From positions 124,001 to 188,000 of the forward strand of contig JBAZNU010000004.1 of the NCBI GenBank assembly GCA_041649015.1: 64,000 bases of DNA, in the 5' to 3' direction. Both the position numbers and the translations under genes were made by a program. Below are positions 47,261-56,093 of the stretch, piece by piece (the stretch's first letter is position 1; each line of letters opens with the position of its first letter). The DNA is from Ignavibacteria bacterium. Its GTDB lineage: Bacteria; Bacteroidota; Ignavibacteria; Tepidaquicellales; Tepidaquicellaceae. The notes under the pieces were generated by a model, which worked only from the letters and a program-made list of their open reading frames with translations, searched no databases and had not been told where the DNA came from.

Positions 47261-48538
47261 ATGGTATCAAAAAGAAGTAAAAAATCGGATGACGAGATTA
47301 TTGTTGGGCTCGATGTAGGTACGACAAAGATATGTGTCATTGTAGCACATAAAAAACCTAACGGAGCTGTAGATATTATTGGAATTGGGAAAGCACCGTC
47401 TAACGGTTTAAACAGAGGGATAGTTGTAAGTCCGCAGAAGACCATAGATTCAATTAAGATGGCACTGGATGAAGCAGAGCTCAATTCTGGTATTCCAATA
47501 AAGTCAGTTTCTGTTGGTATTGCAGGACATCATATAAGATGCATACAGACAAATACAATTATTGGGATACAGAATCCAGATAGAGTAATACAGGAAAGCG
47601 ATATACAAAGACTTGTTGAACAGGCGAGTTTATTGAAAATCCCCAGTGATACACAGATAATTTCTGTGATACCGCAGGAATATAATATAGATGGTAAAGA
47701 CGGCATTTTTGAGTCACCTATTGGAATGTATGGCGTAAGACTTGAGGCAAAAATGAACATAATAACATGTTTAGTTTCGTCTATAGATGATTTATCAAGT
47801 TGTGTTAATAACTGCGGTGTTGGTATAGATGATATTGTATTAGAGCCGATAGCATCATCACATGCAGTTCTTGAAGAGGGTGAGAAAAAAGTAGGTGTTG
47901 CAATGATAGATATAGGAGGCGGCACGACGGACATTGCAGTATTTAAAAGAGGAGCATTGAAATATACTGCCGGTATTGGAATAGCAGGCAGCCTTGTCAC
48001 GAAGGATATATATGAAACGCTGGGAATATCCGAAGATGAAGCAGAAAGAATAAAAAGAGAGTACGGGTTCGCTTCTGTATCGGAAATATTAAACGATGAT
48101 GAGATAATGATAGAATCAATAAGCAGAAAGATCCCTAAGAAAACAAGAAAGAGCATTTTAGCCAGAATAATTCAGGCAAGGATGCAGGATATATTTGAAC
48201 TTGCGGCAATTGAACTGAAAAACTCACAAATATATGATGAATTACCTGCGGGTGTAATAATAACCGGTGGTGGTTCATTAATTAAAGGCACCAAAGAACT
48301 TGCTGAGCAAATATTAGGACTTGAGGTCAATCTTGGGTCACCGAGAGGATTATCAAGCGGACTATCAAAAGAAGTTGAAAGCCCGATATATGCAACAGGA
48401 GTTGGACTGATATTACACAGGGCAAAACAATTGAACACGTACGATAAAATATTAAAAAAGAGCAGAACAACAGGGAGACCGAAATTAACTGCAAAATCAA
48501 TATTCAATACAGTGAGGAACTGGTTTGATGAACTTTAA
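47261..48538 (+). CDS. ftsA: Cell division protein FtsA
   Basis: FtsA (425 aa), the actin-like membrane anchor of FtsZ. The first phosphate motif G-L-D-V-G-T-T-K (about 16-23), the SHS2/1C domain (~85-165), the second motif D-I-G-G-G-T-T-D-I-A-V-F (about 217-228) and the adenosine motif I-T-G-G-G-S-L-I-K-G (about 330-339) are clear. The C-terminal helix S-I-F-N-T-V-R-N-W-F-D-E-L is amphipathic and should bind the membrane. ftsZ follows after 52 nt. Confidence 0.96.
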   Translation: MVSKRSKKSDDEIIVGLDVGTTKICVIVAHKKPNGAVDIIGIGKAPSNGLNRGIVVSPQKTIDSIKMALDEAELNSGIPIKSVSVGIAGHHIRCIQTNTIIGIQNPDRVIQESDIQRLVEQASLLKIPSDTQIISVIPQEYNIDGKDGIFESPIGMYGVRLEAKMNIITCLVSSIDDLSSCVNNCGVGIDDIVLEPIASSHAVLEEGEKKVGVAMIDIGGGTTDIAVFKRGALKYTAGIGIAGSLVTKDIYETLGISEDEAERIKREYGFASVSEILNDDEIMIESISRKIPKKTRKSILARIIQARMQDIFELAAIELKNSQIYDELPAGVIITGGGSLIKGTKELAEQILGLEVNLGSPRGLSSGLSKEVESPIYATGVGLILHRAKQLNTYDKILKKSRTTGRPKLTAKSIFNTVRNWFDEL

Positions 48539-48590
48539 AACAAGAAATTAAAGAATTTTAATAATACAAAATAAATGAAAGGGTAAATTA

Positions 48591-49841
48591 ATGAGCATTC
48601 AATTATTACCACACGAGCTAAATGGCGCAAGGATAAAAGTAGTCGGCATAGGGGGTGGCGGCGGCAACATATTAAACTCGATGGTGGACAGAGGAATTGA
48701 GGGAGTAGAATTCATTGCAATAAATACTGATTCACAGGCACTGGACATTAGCAAGGCAGATGTGAAGATACAAATTGGCAAGACTATAACAAAAGGACTT
48801 GGTACAGGTGCCAACACAGCGCTTGGTGACAAGGCAGCAGAAGAAAGCCGGGAAGAAATAGGCAGAGCATTAGCGGGCAGTGATATGGTTTTTTTAACTG
48901 CCGGAATGGGCGGCGGTACAGGAACAGGAGCATCTCCGTTGATTGCAAAACTTGCGAAGAGTCTTGATATTCTTGTGGTTGCAATAGTAACAAAGCCGTT
49001 TGGTTTTGAGGGTAATCCGAGGATGCAGGCAGCACTGGATGGAATTGAAAAGTTAAAAAGGGAAGTGGACAGTTTAATTATAATTCCAAACCAGCGTATT
49101 CGTGAACTAATACATGAAAAGGCAACTAAGAATCAGGCGTTAGCACTTGCAAACATTGTTTTATATAATGCGACAAAGGGGATCTCACAGATTATTACAA
49201 AGACAGGCGAGATAAACGTTGACTTTGCCGATGTAAAGACGACGATGAAGAACACGGGCGACGCAATAATCGGAACAGGAATAGCGACCGGAGAAGGAAG
49301 AGCGATGAAAGCAGTTGGAGAGGCCTTGTCGAATCCAATACTTGAAAGCATTGATTTATCCGGAGCGAAGAACGTACTTGTTAACATAGCATCAGACGGA
49401 AATATTGGTTTTGATGAAATTGATATAATCAATAGTCAAGTACAAGATGCGGTTGGAGATAAAGCAAATTACATATTTGGATTAATGGATGATAAGGATA
49501 TAGACGGAGAGGTTATGGTAACAGTTATTGCTACGGGATTTAAGAAAGAACAGATAGAGACGGCAATCGAAAATAATACGGATAACGAATACGGAAATGT
49601 GATTGGTATGGACAATTTAAAAACAGCGAGGGGAAGAATTGATGAAATGCCAGATGACATTAGAAAATTAGACATTCCCGCTATCACAAGAAGACAGCCG
49701 TCTGTAAAAGATATGCTTAATGATGATTTAAGCGAGAAGGAAACAAATTCATTTAAGCGGAGTATAAATAAGTACGGATTCCCCGACGAGGATCTAAAAA
49801 ATGTTGATCCTCCAGCGTTCATGAGAAGGACGTTAGATTAA
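48591..49841 (+). CDS. ftsZ: Cell division GTPase FtsZ
   Basis: FtsZ (416 aa), tubulin homologue that forms the division ring. G-I-G-G-G-G-G-N (about 20-27), the tubulin signature G-M-G-G-G-T-G-T-G-A-S (about 104-114) and N-P-R-M-Q-A-A-L (about 142-149) are present; the GTPase plus activation domain end near 320, followed by a linker of ~75 residues. The last residues, V-D-P-P-A-F-M-R-R, form the conserved C-terminal peptide that binds FtsA. Last gene of the dcw cluster; a terminator follows. Confidence 0.97.
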   Translation: MSIQLLPHELNGARIKVVGIGGGGGNILNSMVDRGIEGVEFIAINTDSQALDISKADVKIQIGKTITKGLGTGANTALGDKAAEESREEIGRALAGSDMVFLTAGMGGGTGTGASPLIAKLAKSLDILVVAIVTKPFGFEGNPRMQAALDGIEKLKREVDSLIIIPNQRIRELIHEKATKNQALALANIVLYNATKGISQIITKTGEINVDFADVKTTMKNTGDAIIGTGIATGEGRAMKAVGEALSNPILESIDLSGAKNVLVNIASDGNIGFDEIDIINSQVQDAVGDKANYIFGLMDDKDIDGEVMVTVIATGFKKEQIETAIENNTDNEYGNVIGMDNLKTARGRIDEMPDDIRKLDIPAITRRQPSVKDMLNDDLSEKETNSFKRSINKYGFPDEDLKNVDPPAFMRRTLD

Positions 49842-49906
49842 TATTAGGTCATAAATTTTGAATATATTTGAGTGACTGTCTTGACTGCCGAAAAGACAGA
49901 ATTGCA

Positions 49907-49936
49907 AGAAACGGAGCAATAGCTCCGTTTCTTTTT
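49907..49936 (+). terminator. Intrinsic terminator after ftsZ
   Basis: AGAAACGGAGC (49907-49917) pairs perfectly with GCTCCGTTTCT (49922-49932) over an AATA loop; the stem runs into TTTTT. It ends the dcw transcript about 65 nt after ftsZ. Confidence 0.9.
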
Positions 49937-50000
49937 AGATTGAAAAAGTTCATTATTATAACAATCTTTAATTATTAATCAACAACTAAATATCATTACT

Positions 50001-51737
50001 ATGAAAAACACAATAAAGATATTATTACTATTATTTGTATTATTAACACCTATATATATATACTCACAAGGCACTTACGGAGTTAATTTAGATACCGTAA
50101 AAGCACAAAAATTCGATAATGGAAAGATGTGGACTTTTGACTTTCCTCCACTGGATTATTTTCAATCGGAATACGGATTCAGACCTACACAAGAATGGCT
50201 TGATAATGTAAGAATGTCAGCATTGAGATTTGCTGATTACTGTTCAGCATCATTTGTCTCTGAAGACGGACTTGTAATGACCAACCACCATTGCGGCAGG
50301 GAATCTGTTTCACAAGTAGAGAAAGAGGGAGAAGACCTTCATAAAGAAGGTTTTTTAGCGATGAAAATTGAGGATGAGAGGAAAGTACCGGGATTGTTTG
50401 TAGATCAGCTAATAAAGATTATTGATGTTACAAAAGAGATGCAAACAGCGATAGATCAGGGAAAGGATATAGAAGAGAGAGATGATTTCAAGTTTAAAAA
50501 GACTACAGAAATTGAAAGCAGGTATAAAGAGGGAACAAGTGTTGTATGTCAGGTAGTTTCTCTATATAATGGAGGAGTATATTCAGCATACATATACAAA
50601 AGATACAACGACGTCAGGTTAGTATTTGCTCCAGAAGACAATGCAGGATTCTTCGGCGGAGATCCCGATAACTTTACTTATCCGAGGTACACCCTTGATT
50701 GCACGTTCTTCCGAGTGTATGACGAAGCGGGAAATCCATTAAAAGTAAATAACTTTTTCAGATGGAGCAGCAACGGGGCAGCACCAGGAGAGCCGATATT
50801 TGTTGTTGGAAATCCGGGCTCTACATCAAGACTTCTTACTGTTTCACAGCTTGAGTTTAAAAGAGATATAACAGACCCGTTAATACTTAATTATATAAAT
50901 AATATTGTTGACAGTCTTTATAGAGTTTTAGCGGCTAATCCTGATAAGGAAAAAGAATTGAATAATGAGTTGTTTAACTATACGAACAGCCAGAAAGTAT
51001 ACAAGGGTACTCTGAAGGGACTAAATGACGGAGTGTTAATGGCAAGAAAAAAGGATTTCGAAAAGAATTTCATTAAAGCAGTTAACAGTAATGAGAAATT
51101 GAAAGCAAAATACGGAAACGTATGGAATGATATATCAGAATTAGTGAAACAAAAGAAAGAAATATTCGAAAAGAATAAAAGCGGGGATTTCAGGTCATTA
51201 TACAGAAAACTTCAGGTATTTGGTGCTAAAGAGGAATATTATAATCAGATATTAGGGCGAGCTATATATGACGTTTACGGTACCAAGATACCACCGGATG
51301 CAACTTTCACTTTACGAATATCTGATGGCGTAATAAAGAGTTACGATTATAATGGAACAATAGCACCTCCTAACACGACGTTCTATGGCATGCTTGACAG
51401 GTATTATTCGTTTGACAAAAAGTATCCATGGGAAGTTCACAGTAGATGGCTTAATCCACCCGCGGATTTTGATTTAGGTACGCCATTTAACTTTATATCA
51501 ACAAATGACATAATCGGGGGGAATTCAGGGAGTCCGATGATTAACAAGAATTCTGAAATAGTGGGGCTTATTTTTGACGGTAATATAGAGAGCATGCCGG
51601 GAGAGTTTATTTATTCGAGTGATGTACCGACGACAGTATCGGTTGATTCAAGAGGACTTCTTGAAGCAATAAACGATATGTACAATCTAAAGAGGATTGG
51701 TTCTGAGTTAGTAAACGGAAAGATAACAAACAACTAA
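50001..51737 (+). CDS. Exported S46-family dipeptidyl peptidase, compact form
   Basis: A 578-residue S46 (DPP7/DPP11) peptidase, cleaving dipeptides from N-termini in the periplasm. A signal peptide occupies ~1-23 (ending Y-S-Q). The catalytic His lies in T-N-H-H-C-G-R-E-S (about 95), the catalytic Asp probably in F-T-Y-P-R-Y-T-L-D (about 235) and the Ser in I-I-G-G-N-S-G-S-P (about 509). F-D-G-N near 530 has Gly where DPP11 is reported to have Arg, so hydrophobic P1 preference (DPP7-like) is likelier than acidic. Compared with the next gene it lacks ~110 residues of the helical domain (after about 375). The two are tandem paralogues, 26 nt apart. Confidence 0.92.
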   Translation: MKNTIKILLLLFVLLTPIYIYSQGTYGVNLDTVKAQKFDNGKMWTFDFPPLDYFQSEYGFRPTQEWLDNVRMSALRFADYCSASFVSEDGLVMTNHHCGRESVSQVEKEGEDLHKEGFLAMKIEDERKVPGLFVDQLIKIIDVTKEMQTAIDQGKDIEERDDFKFKKTTEIESRYKEGTSVVCQVVSLYNGGVYSAYIYKRYNDVRLVFAPEDNAGFFGGDPDNFTYPRYTLDCTFFRVYDEAGNPLKVNNFFRWSSNGAAPGEPIFVVGNPGSTSRLLTVSQLEFKRDITDPLILNYINNIVDSLYRVLAANPDKEKELNNELFNYTNSQKVYKGTLKGLNDGVLMARKKDFEKNFIKAVNSNEKLKAKYGNVWNDISELVKQKKEIFEKNKSGDFRSLYRKLQVFGAKEEYYNQILGRAIYDVYGTKIPPDATFTLRISDGVIKSYDYNGTIAPPNTTFYGMLDRYYSFDKKYPWEVHSRWLNPPADFDLGTPFNFISTNDIIGGNSGSPMINKNSEIVGLIFDGNIESMPGEFIYSSDVPTTVSVDSRGLLEAINDMYNLKRIGSELVNGKITNN

Positions 51738-51763
51738 TTTCAAAATAATTAAATTTATTGATT

Positions 51764-53842
51764 ATGCTTAAGAGAGTAATAAGAGTTTTAGTATTAATGT
51801 TAGTAGTATATTCGAGTACTTCGTACTCTCAATACTACGGTGTAAACCTTGATACAGTAAAGTCATCGAAGTATGATATGGGCAAGATGTGGACATTTGA
51901 TTTTCCGCCTGTAGATTATTTCAACGAGACATACGGATTTAAGCCGACACAGGAATGGCTTGACCATGTACGTATGTCAGCAATTAGGTTTGCGACTTAC
52001 TGTTCATCGTCGTTTGTATCCGGTGACGGGCTTGTTATGACAAACCATCACTGCGGTCGTGAATCTGTATCTCAAGTAGAAAAAGAAGGTGAAGACCTTC
52101 ACAATATGGGGTTTCTTGCGATGAAACTTGAAGATGAGAGACCAGTACCGAATTTATTTGTTGATCAGTTAGTTAAAATCATAAACGTAACTGATGAGGT
52201 ACAAACTGCAATTGAAACAGGAAAGACAAACGAAGAGAAGGTAGCGAACAAGAAAGTTAAGATACAAGAAATTGAGAAAAGAGTTGCTGCAGAGACCGGA
52301 CTGAGATGTCAGGTGGTTACATTATTTAACGGTGCTGTGTATTCTGCTTATGTATATAAGAGATATACGGATGTGCGTTTAGTTATGGCACCTGAAGATC
52401 AGGCAGGATTCTTCGGTGGTGATTACGACAACTTCACATATCCGAGATATAATCTTGACATGACATTCTTCAGGGTTTATGGTGATGACGGTAAACCTTT
52501 GAAGACAGAGCATTATTATAAATGGAGTCCGGGAGGAGCAAAACCGGGAGAGCCGATATTTGTAGTAGGTAATCCAGGAAGAACAGAGAGACTTAACACA
52601 TATTCACAGCTTGAAGTAGCAAGAGATTATACAAATCCTGATGTATTAGCAATGCTTGATATGCTTGTTAATACATATACTGATATCATTGCTAAAAATC
52701 CTGATAAAGGAAAGGAAATGAATAACACATTATTTTCGATGGCAAATTCTCAAAAGGTTTACAAAGGAATGGTAAAGGCATTAAATGATCCTGTACTAAT
52801 GGCCAAGAAGAGACATTTCGAAAAGACTTTCCGAGCAGCAGTGGATGCTAACCCAACACTCAAGTCAAAATACGGTAAAGCATGGGATGAAATTTCGGAT
52901 GCAAATACCGAACTGAAGAAAATGTATAACGAAATATATTCATATCAGAACAATCCAAGGATGTCGTCAGTTGAATTTAATGCTGCTGACAGACTTGTAA
53001 CATCGGCACTTTCAAAGGAGACGTTAGAGCCGGCAAAACTTGAAGCACTTTATAAAAACTTTGATCCTGAGTTAAACAAGGCGTTAATGAATTTCAAACT
53101 TAATGCGATGCGGAAGAAACTCGGCAAAGACAATACTGCTTTAAAGATTTTCGAGAATCGAAATGCCGAGTCATTAGCCGGTACATCGGTACTTTCGACC
53201 AAGGATGGTGCATTGGGACTGCTTTCACAAGGACCTGATGCAATTTTGAAATCTAACGATCCATTTATTAAGTTTGCAATAGAAACTGCACCAAGATTTG
53301 CAGAATTGAAGAAAAAGAATGAAGAACTTCGGAATAAAATTTTAGTTAATAAAGAACTTATTGGAAGGGCAGCATTTGAAGTTTATGGTACATCGATACC
53401 GCCTGATGCAACGTTTACATTAAGGATTTCAGACGGTGTAATTAAGAGTTATAATTATAATGGGACAATCGCGCCTCCGAAGACTACCTTTTATGGATAT
53501 TATGACAGGTACTATTCGTTTAATAAGCAGTATCCATGGACATTTTCAGAGAGATGGGAAAATCCACCTTCAGAATTTGATAAGTCAACACCTATAAACT
53601 TTATATCGACAAATGATATTATCGGAGGAAACTCAGGTAGTCCTGTAATAAATAAAGATGCGGAGATAATCGGTCTTGCTTTTGACGGCAACATTGAAAG
53701 CCTTGACGACAATTATATATATAATACAGATGTTCCTCATACTGTTTCGGTTGATTCAGAGGGTATGATTGAAGCAATTAAAGATCTCTACAAACTCGAA
53801 AGAATTGCGAAGGAGTTGAGAGAAGGAAAAATAACAGAATAA
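51764..53842 (+). CDS. Exported S46-family dipeptidyl peptidase, full length
   Basis: A 692-residue S46 peptidase of normal family size (~700). Start chosen at ATG 51764, opening the signal peptide M-L-K-R-V-I-R-V-L-V; TTG 51758 adds two residues. It shows T-N-H-H-C-G-R-E-S with catalytic His (about 95), the G-G-D-Y-D-N-F-T-Y-P-R-Y-N-L-D segment (about 223-237), the N-S-Q-K-V-Y-K-G segment (about 328-335) and G-G-N-S-G-S-P with catalytic Ser (about 622). F-D-G-N again suggests DPP7-like specificity. The helical domain (~365-545) is complete, unlike in the upstream copy. Three bases separate it from the MetH-like gene. Confidence 0.94.
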   Translation: MLKRVIRVLVLMLVVYSSTSYSQYYGVNLDTVKSSKYDMGKMWTFDFPPVDYFNETYGFKPTQEWLDHVRMSAIRFATYCSSSFVSGDGLVMTNHHCGRESVSQVEKEGEDLHNMGFLAMKLEDERPVPNLFVDQLVKIINVTDEVQTAIETGKTNEEKVANKKVKIQEIEKRVAAETGLRCQVVTLFNGAVYSAYVYKRYTDVRLVMAPEDQAGFFGGDYDNFTYPRYNLDMTFFRVYGDDGKPLKTEHYYKWSPGGAKPGEPIFVVGNPGRTERLNTYSQLEVARDYTNPDVLAMLDMLVNTYTDIIAKNPDKGKEMNNTLFSMANSQKVYKGMVKALNDPVLMAKKRHFEKTFRAAVDANPTLKSKYGKAWDEISDANTELKKMYNEIYSYQNNPRMSSVEFNAADRLVTSALSKETLEPAKLEALYKNFDPELNKALMNFKLNAMRKKLGKDNTALKIFENRNAESLAGTSVLSTKDGALGLLSQGPDAILKSNDPFIKFAIETAPRFAELKKKNEELRNKILVNKELIGRAAFEVYGTSIPPDATFTLRISDGVIKSYNYNGTIAPPKTTFYGYYDRYYSFNKQYPWTFSERWENPPSEFDKSTPINFISTNDIIGGNSGSPVINKDAEIIGLAFDGNIESLDDNYIYNTDVPHTVSVDSEGMIEAIKDLYKLERIAKELREGKITE

Positions 53843-53845
53843 AGG

Positions 53846-55669
53846 ATGAAGAATTTTTTAGAACTACTAAAGGATAAGATATTAGTTTTTGACGGTGCGA
53901 CGGGTTCAACGTTGCAGACATACGGGCTTACAGCCGATGATTTCGGGGGGAAAGAACTTGAGGGATGCAACGAGTACCTTTGCAAGTCAAAACCGGAGGT
54001 AGTTACTAAACTTCACAGATATTTTCTTGAAGCAGGGGCGGACGTGATTGAGACTAATTCGTTCGGCTCTGCTTCAATAGTTTTAAATGAGTATAACATA
54101 GCCAATCTTGATTATGAACTATCATTGAAAGCGGCACAGCTTGCGAAGGCAGCTGCACTGGAGTTTTCCACTGATATAAAGCCGAGGTTTGTTGCGGGTT
54201 CGATAGGTCCGACGACAAAACTACCGTCATTGGGACACATTAGTTTTGATGATATGGAGGAGTCTTATTACAGGCAGATGAGCGGATTGTTTGACGGTGG
54301 AGTTGATATATTCTGTATTGAGACATGTCAGGATTTGCTTCAGATAAAGTGTGCACTATCAGCCGCTGACAGATTATTCCGTGAGAAGAAAAGAAAACTG
54401 CCAGTGATAGTATCTGTAACAGTTGAGACGATGGGCACGATGCTTATGGGAAGTGAGATTTCGGCTGCACTTACAACGCTTGAGCCATACGACATGATTG
54501 ATATAATAGGGATGAACTGTGCAACGGGTCCGAAAGAGATGGAAGAGAACATCCGTTATCTTTGCCACAATTCACCGAAAAATGTATTCTGTATGCCGAA
54601 TGCGGGAATTCCCGAGAACGTAAGCGGGAAGGCACATTATCATTTAACTCCTGAGGAAATGCAGAAATGGGCGAAACTTTTTGTGCGTGAGTTTGGAGTT
54701 AACGTGGTAGGGGGTTGCTGCGGAACAAATGCAAATCATATTAAACTTTTAAGCGAAGTTGCAGAGCAATACACACCGAAAGAAAGAAAATGGAATTACA
54801 CTTCATCCGTATCTTCGCTGTTCAGTATTTCAACGATGACGATAGACCCTGCACCGATACTTGTCGGGGAACGGTGCAATGCAAACGGCTCGAAGCAGTT
54901 CAAACAGCTTCTTGAAAAGGAAGATTATGACGCGATGGTGAACATGGCAAAAGAGCAGATAAGAGAAGGGGCGCATATACTTGATGTGTGTGTTGCGTTT
55001 GTAGGCAGGGATGAAGTAAGGGATATGACTGAAGTGATAAAACGATTTAATACATCGGTAACGCTTCCGCTGATGATAGATTCTACTGAGGTTAATGTAA
55101 TTGAGACTGCTTTAAAGCTATATGCGGGTCGAGCAATAATTAACTCGATTAATTTTGAAGAGGGGACTTTAAAGGCGGATAAAATACTTACGCTTGCAAA
55201 GAGATTTGGTGCTGCTGTTGTAGCTTTATCGATAGATGAAGAAGGGCAAGCTTATGACCTTGAGAAGAAGGTAGCAATTGCAAAGAGAATAAGAGACCAT
55301 GCTGTGAAGGTACATAATTTCAGAGAAGAAGATTTAATATTTGATGCACTGACATTTCCGCTGGGTTCGGGTCAGGAAGATTTGCGCAAGAGCGGGTTGA
55401 ACACGATTAATGCAATTCGCGAGATAAAGAAGATTATGCCAAAGTGCAAGACAATACTCGGGCTGAGCAACTGTTCATTCGGGTTGTATCCAAATATAAG
55501 ACACGTGCTAAACTCAGTATTTCTGCATTATGCTATAGATGCAGGGCTTGATATGGTGATAGTACATGCAGGAAAGATAATGCCGTTGTATAAAATTGAC
55601 GAAAGAGGAAGAGAGATATGCAGACAGTTAATTTTTGATGATAGAAAATTCGAAGAAGTTGAGAAATAG
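53846..55669 (+). CDS. metH: MetH-like protein lacking the cobalamin domain (homocysteine + pterin domains only)
   Basis: A 607-residue protein matching the N-terminal half of cobalamin-dependent methionine synthase. Residues ~1-315 form the homocysteine S-methyltransferase barrel with D-G-A-T-G-S-T-L-Q and the zinc ligands M-N-C (about 226) and G-G-C-C-G-T (about 292-297). Residues ~330-600 form the methyltetrahydrofolate (pterin-binding) barrel, with G-E-R-C-N-A-N-G-S and V-H-A-G-K-I-M-P-L-Y near the end. The frame closes immediately afterwards; the cap, B12-binding and activation domains are absent, and no continuation is visible in any frame downstream. It may work with a separately encoded B12 protein or be a truncated gene. 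Close behind the S46 gene (3 nt). Confidence 0.88.
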   Translation: MKNFLELLKDKILVFDGATGSTLQTYGLTADDFGGKELEGCNEYLCKSKPEVVTKLHRYFLEAGADVIETNSFGSASIVLNEYNIANLDYELSLKAAQLAKAAALEFSTDIKPRFVAGSIGPTTKLPSLGHISFDDMEESYYRQMSGLFDGGVDIFCIETCQDLLQIKCALSAADRLFREKKRKLPVIVSVTVETMGTMLMGSEISAALTTLEPYDMIDIIGMNCATGPKEMEENIRYLCHNSPKNVFCMPNAGIPENVSGKAHYHLTPEEMQKWAKLFVREFGVNVVGGCCGTNANHIKLLSEVAEQYTPKERKWNYTSSVSSLFSISTMTIDPAPILVGERCNANGSKQFKQLLEKEDYDAMVNMAKEQIREGAHILDVCVAFVGRDEVRDMTEVIKRFNTSVTLPLMIDSTEVNVIETALKLYAGRAIINSINFEEGTLKADKILTLAKRFGAAVVALSIDEEGQAYDLEKKVAIAKRIRDHAVKVHNFREEDLIFDALTFPLGSGQEDLRKSGLNTINAIREIKKIMPKCKTILGLSNCSFGLYPNIRHVLNSVFLHYAIDAGLDMVIVHAGKIMPLYKIDERGREICRQLIFDDRKFEEVEK

Positions 55670-56093
55670 AGAAAAACACCTAATTATTGCATTTCTGTTT
55701 TATATTTATTAATAATTTATTGGCAAATCGTTAATTTCTGATTAAACTTTGGTTTTTTAGCAGAGTATCGCTGAGTTATTGAAATAGGTAAGAAATAGTC
55801 GAGAATAGACCAAGTTGATACTAATTACACCGTACTATAATCGTATAATTATCGTATTATTACCGTATTTTTATCGTGGATTATCTTTAAGATTTGTATT
55901 ATCAGTAATTTATACTGTTATTAAGATAGAAATTAAACTAAACAGCATCTAAAATACTGATGATTAAGCAGTATTGGTACTATTTTCAAAATAGCATTAT
56001 TTTTTGAGAAAGTCAAGAGAAAAGATCATAAAAACTCTGAAATAGCTACGGGTTTTAGTTTGTAAAATAAAGGACAAAGCCTAATTTACAAAA
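55670..56093. other. Intergenic region between convergent genes
   Basis: No gene seen. It carries the 11-nt array (55829-55883) and two small hairpins: AATACTG/CAGTATT (55953-55975) and CTATTTT/AAAATAG (55980-55994). No strong T-tailed terminator follows metH. Confidence 0.5.
55829..55883. repeat. Five-unit degenerate tandem array with 11-nt period
   Basis: Units start at 55829, 55840, 55851, 55862 and 55873. Units 1-4 follow A-[CT]-C-G-T-A followed by five A/T-rich bases (e.g. ATCGTATAATT at 55840, ACCGTATTTTT at 55862); unit 5 keeps ATCGT. The sequence differs from the arrays at 18232 and 32919 but the period is identical. Confidence 0.75.

Noticed and set aside
47530..48156. 208-codon minus-strand frame inside ftsA
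   Set aside because: Shadow of ftsA, rich in Ser/Ile from reverse-complemented codons; no promoter or homology.
55670..55780. Frameshifted continuation of metH (B12 domain)
   Set aside because: All three frames after the stop have several stops and no cap or B12-binding motif (D-x-H-x-x-G).
56050..56093. Terminator after the minus-strand T9SS gene at 56094
   Set aside because: TTTGTAAA/TTTACAAA can pair, but the loop is long and the stem is A/T only, so support is weak.
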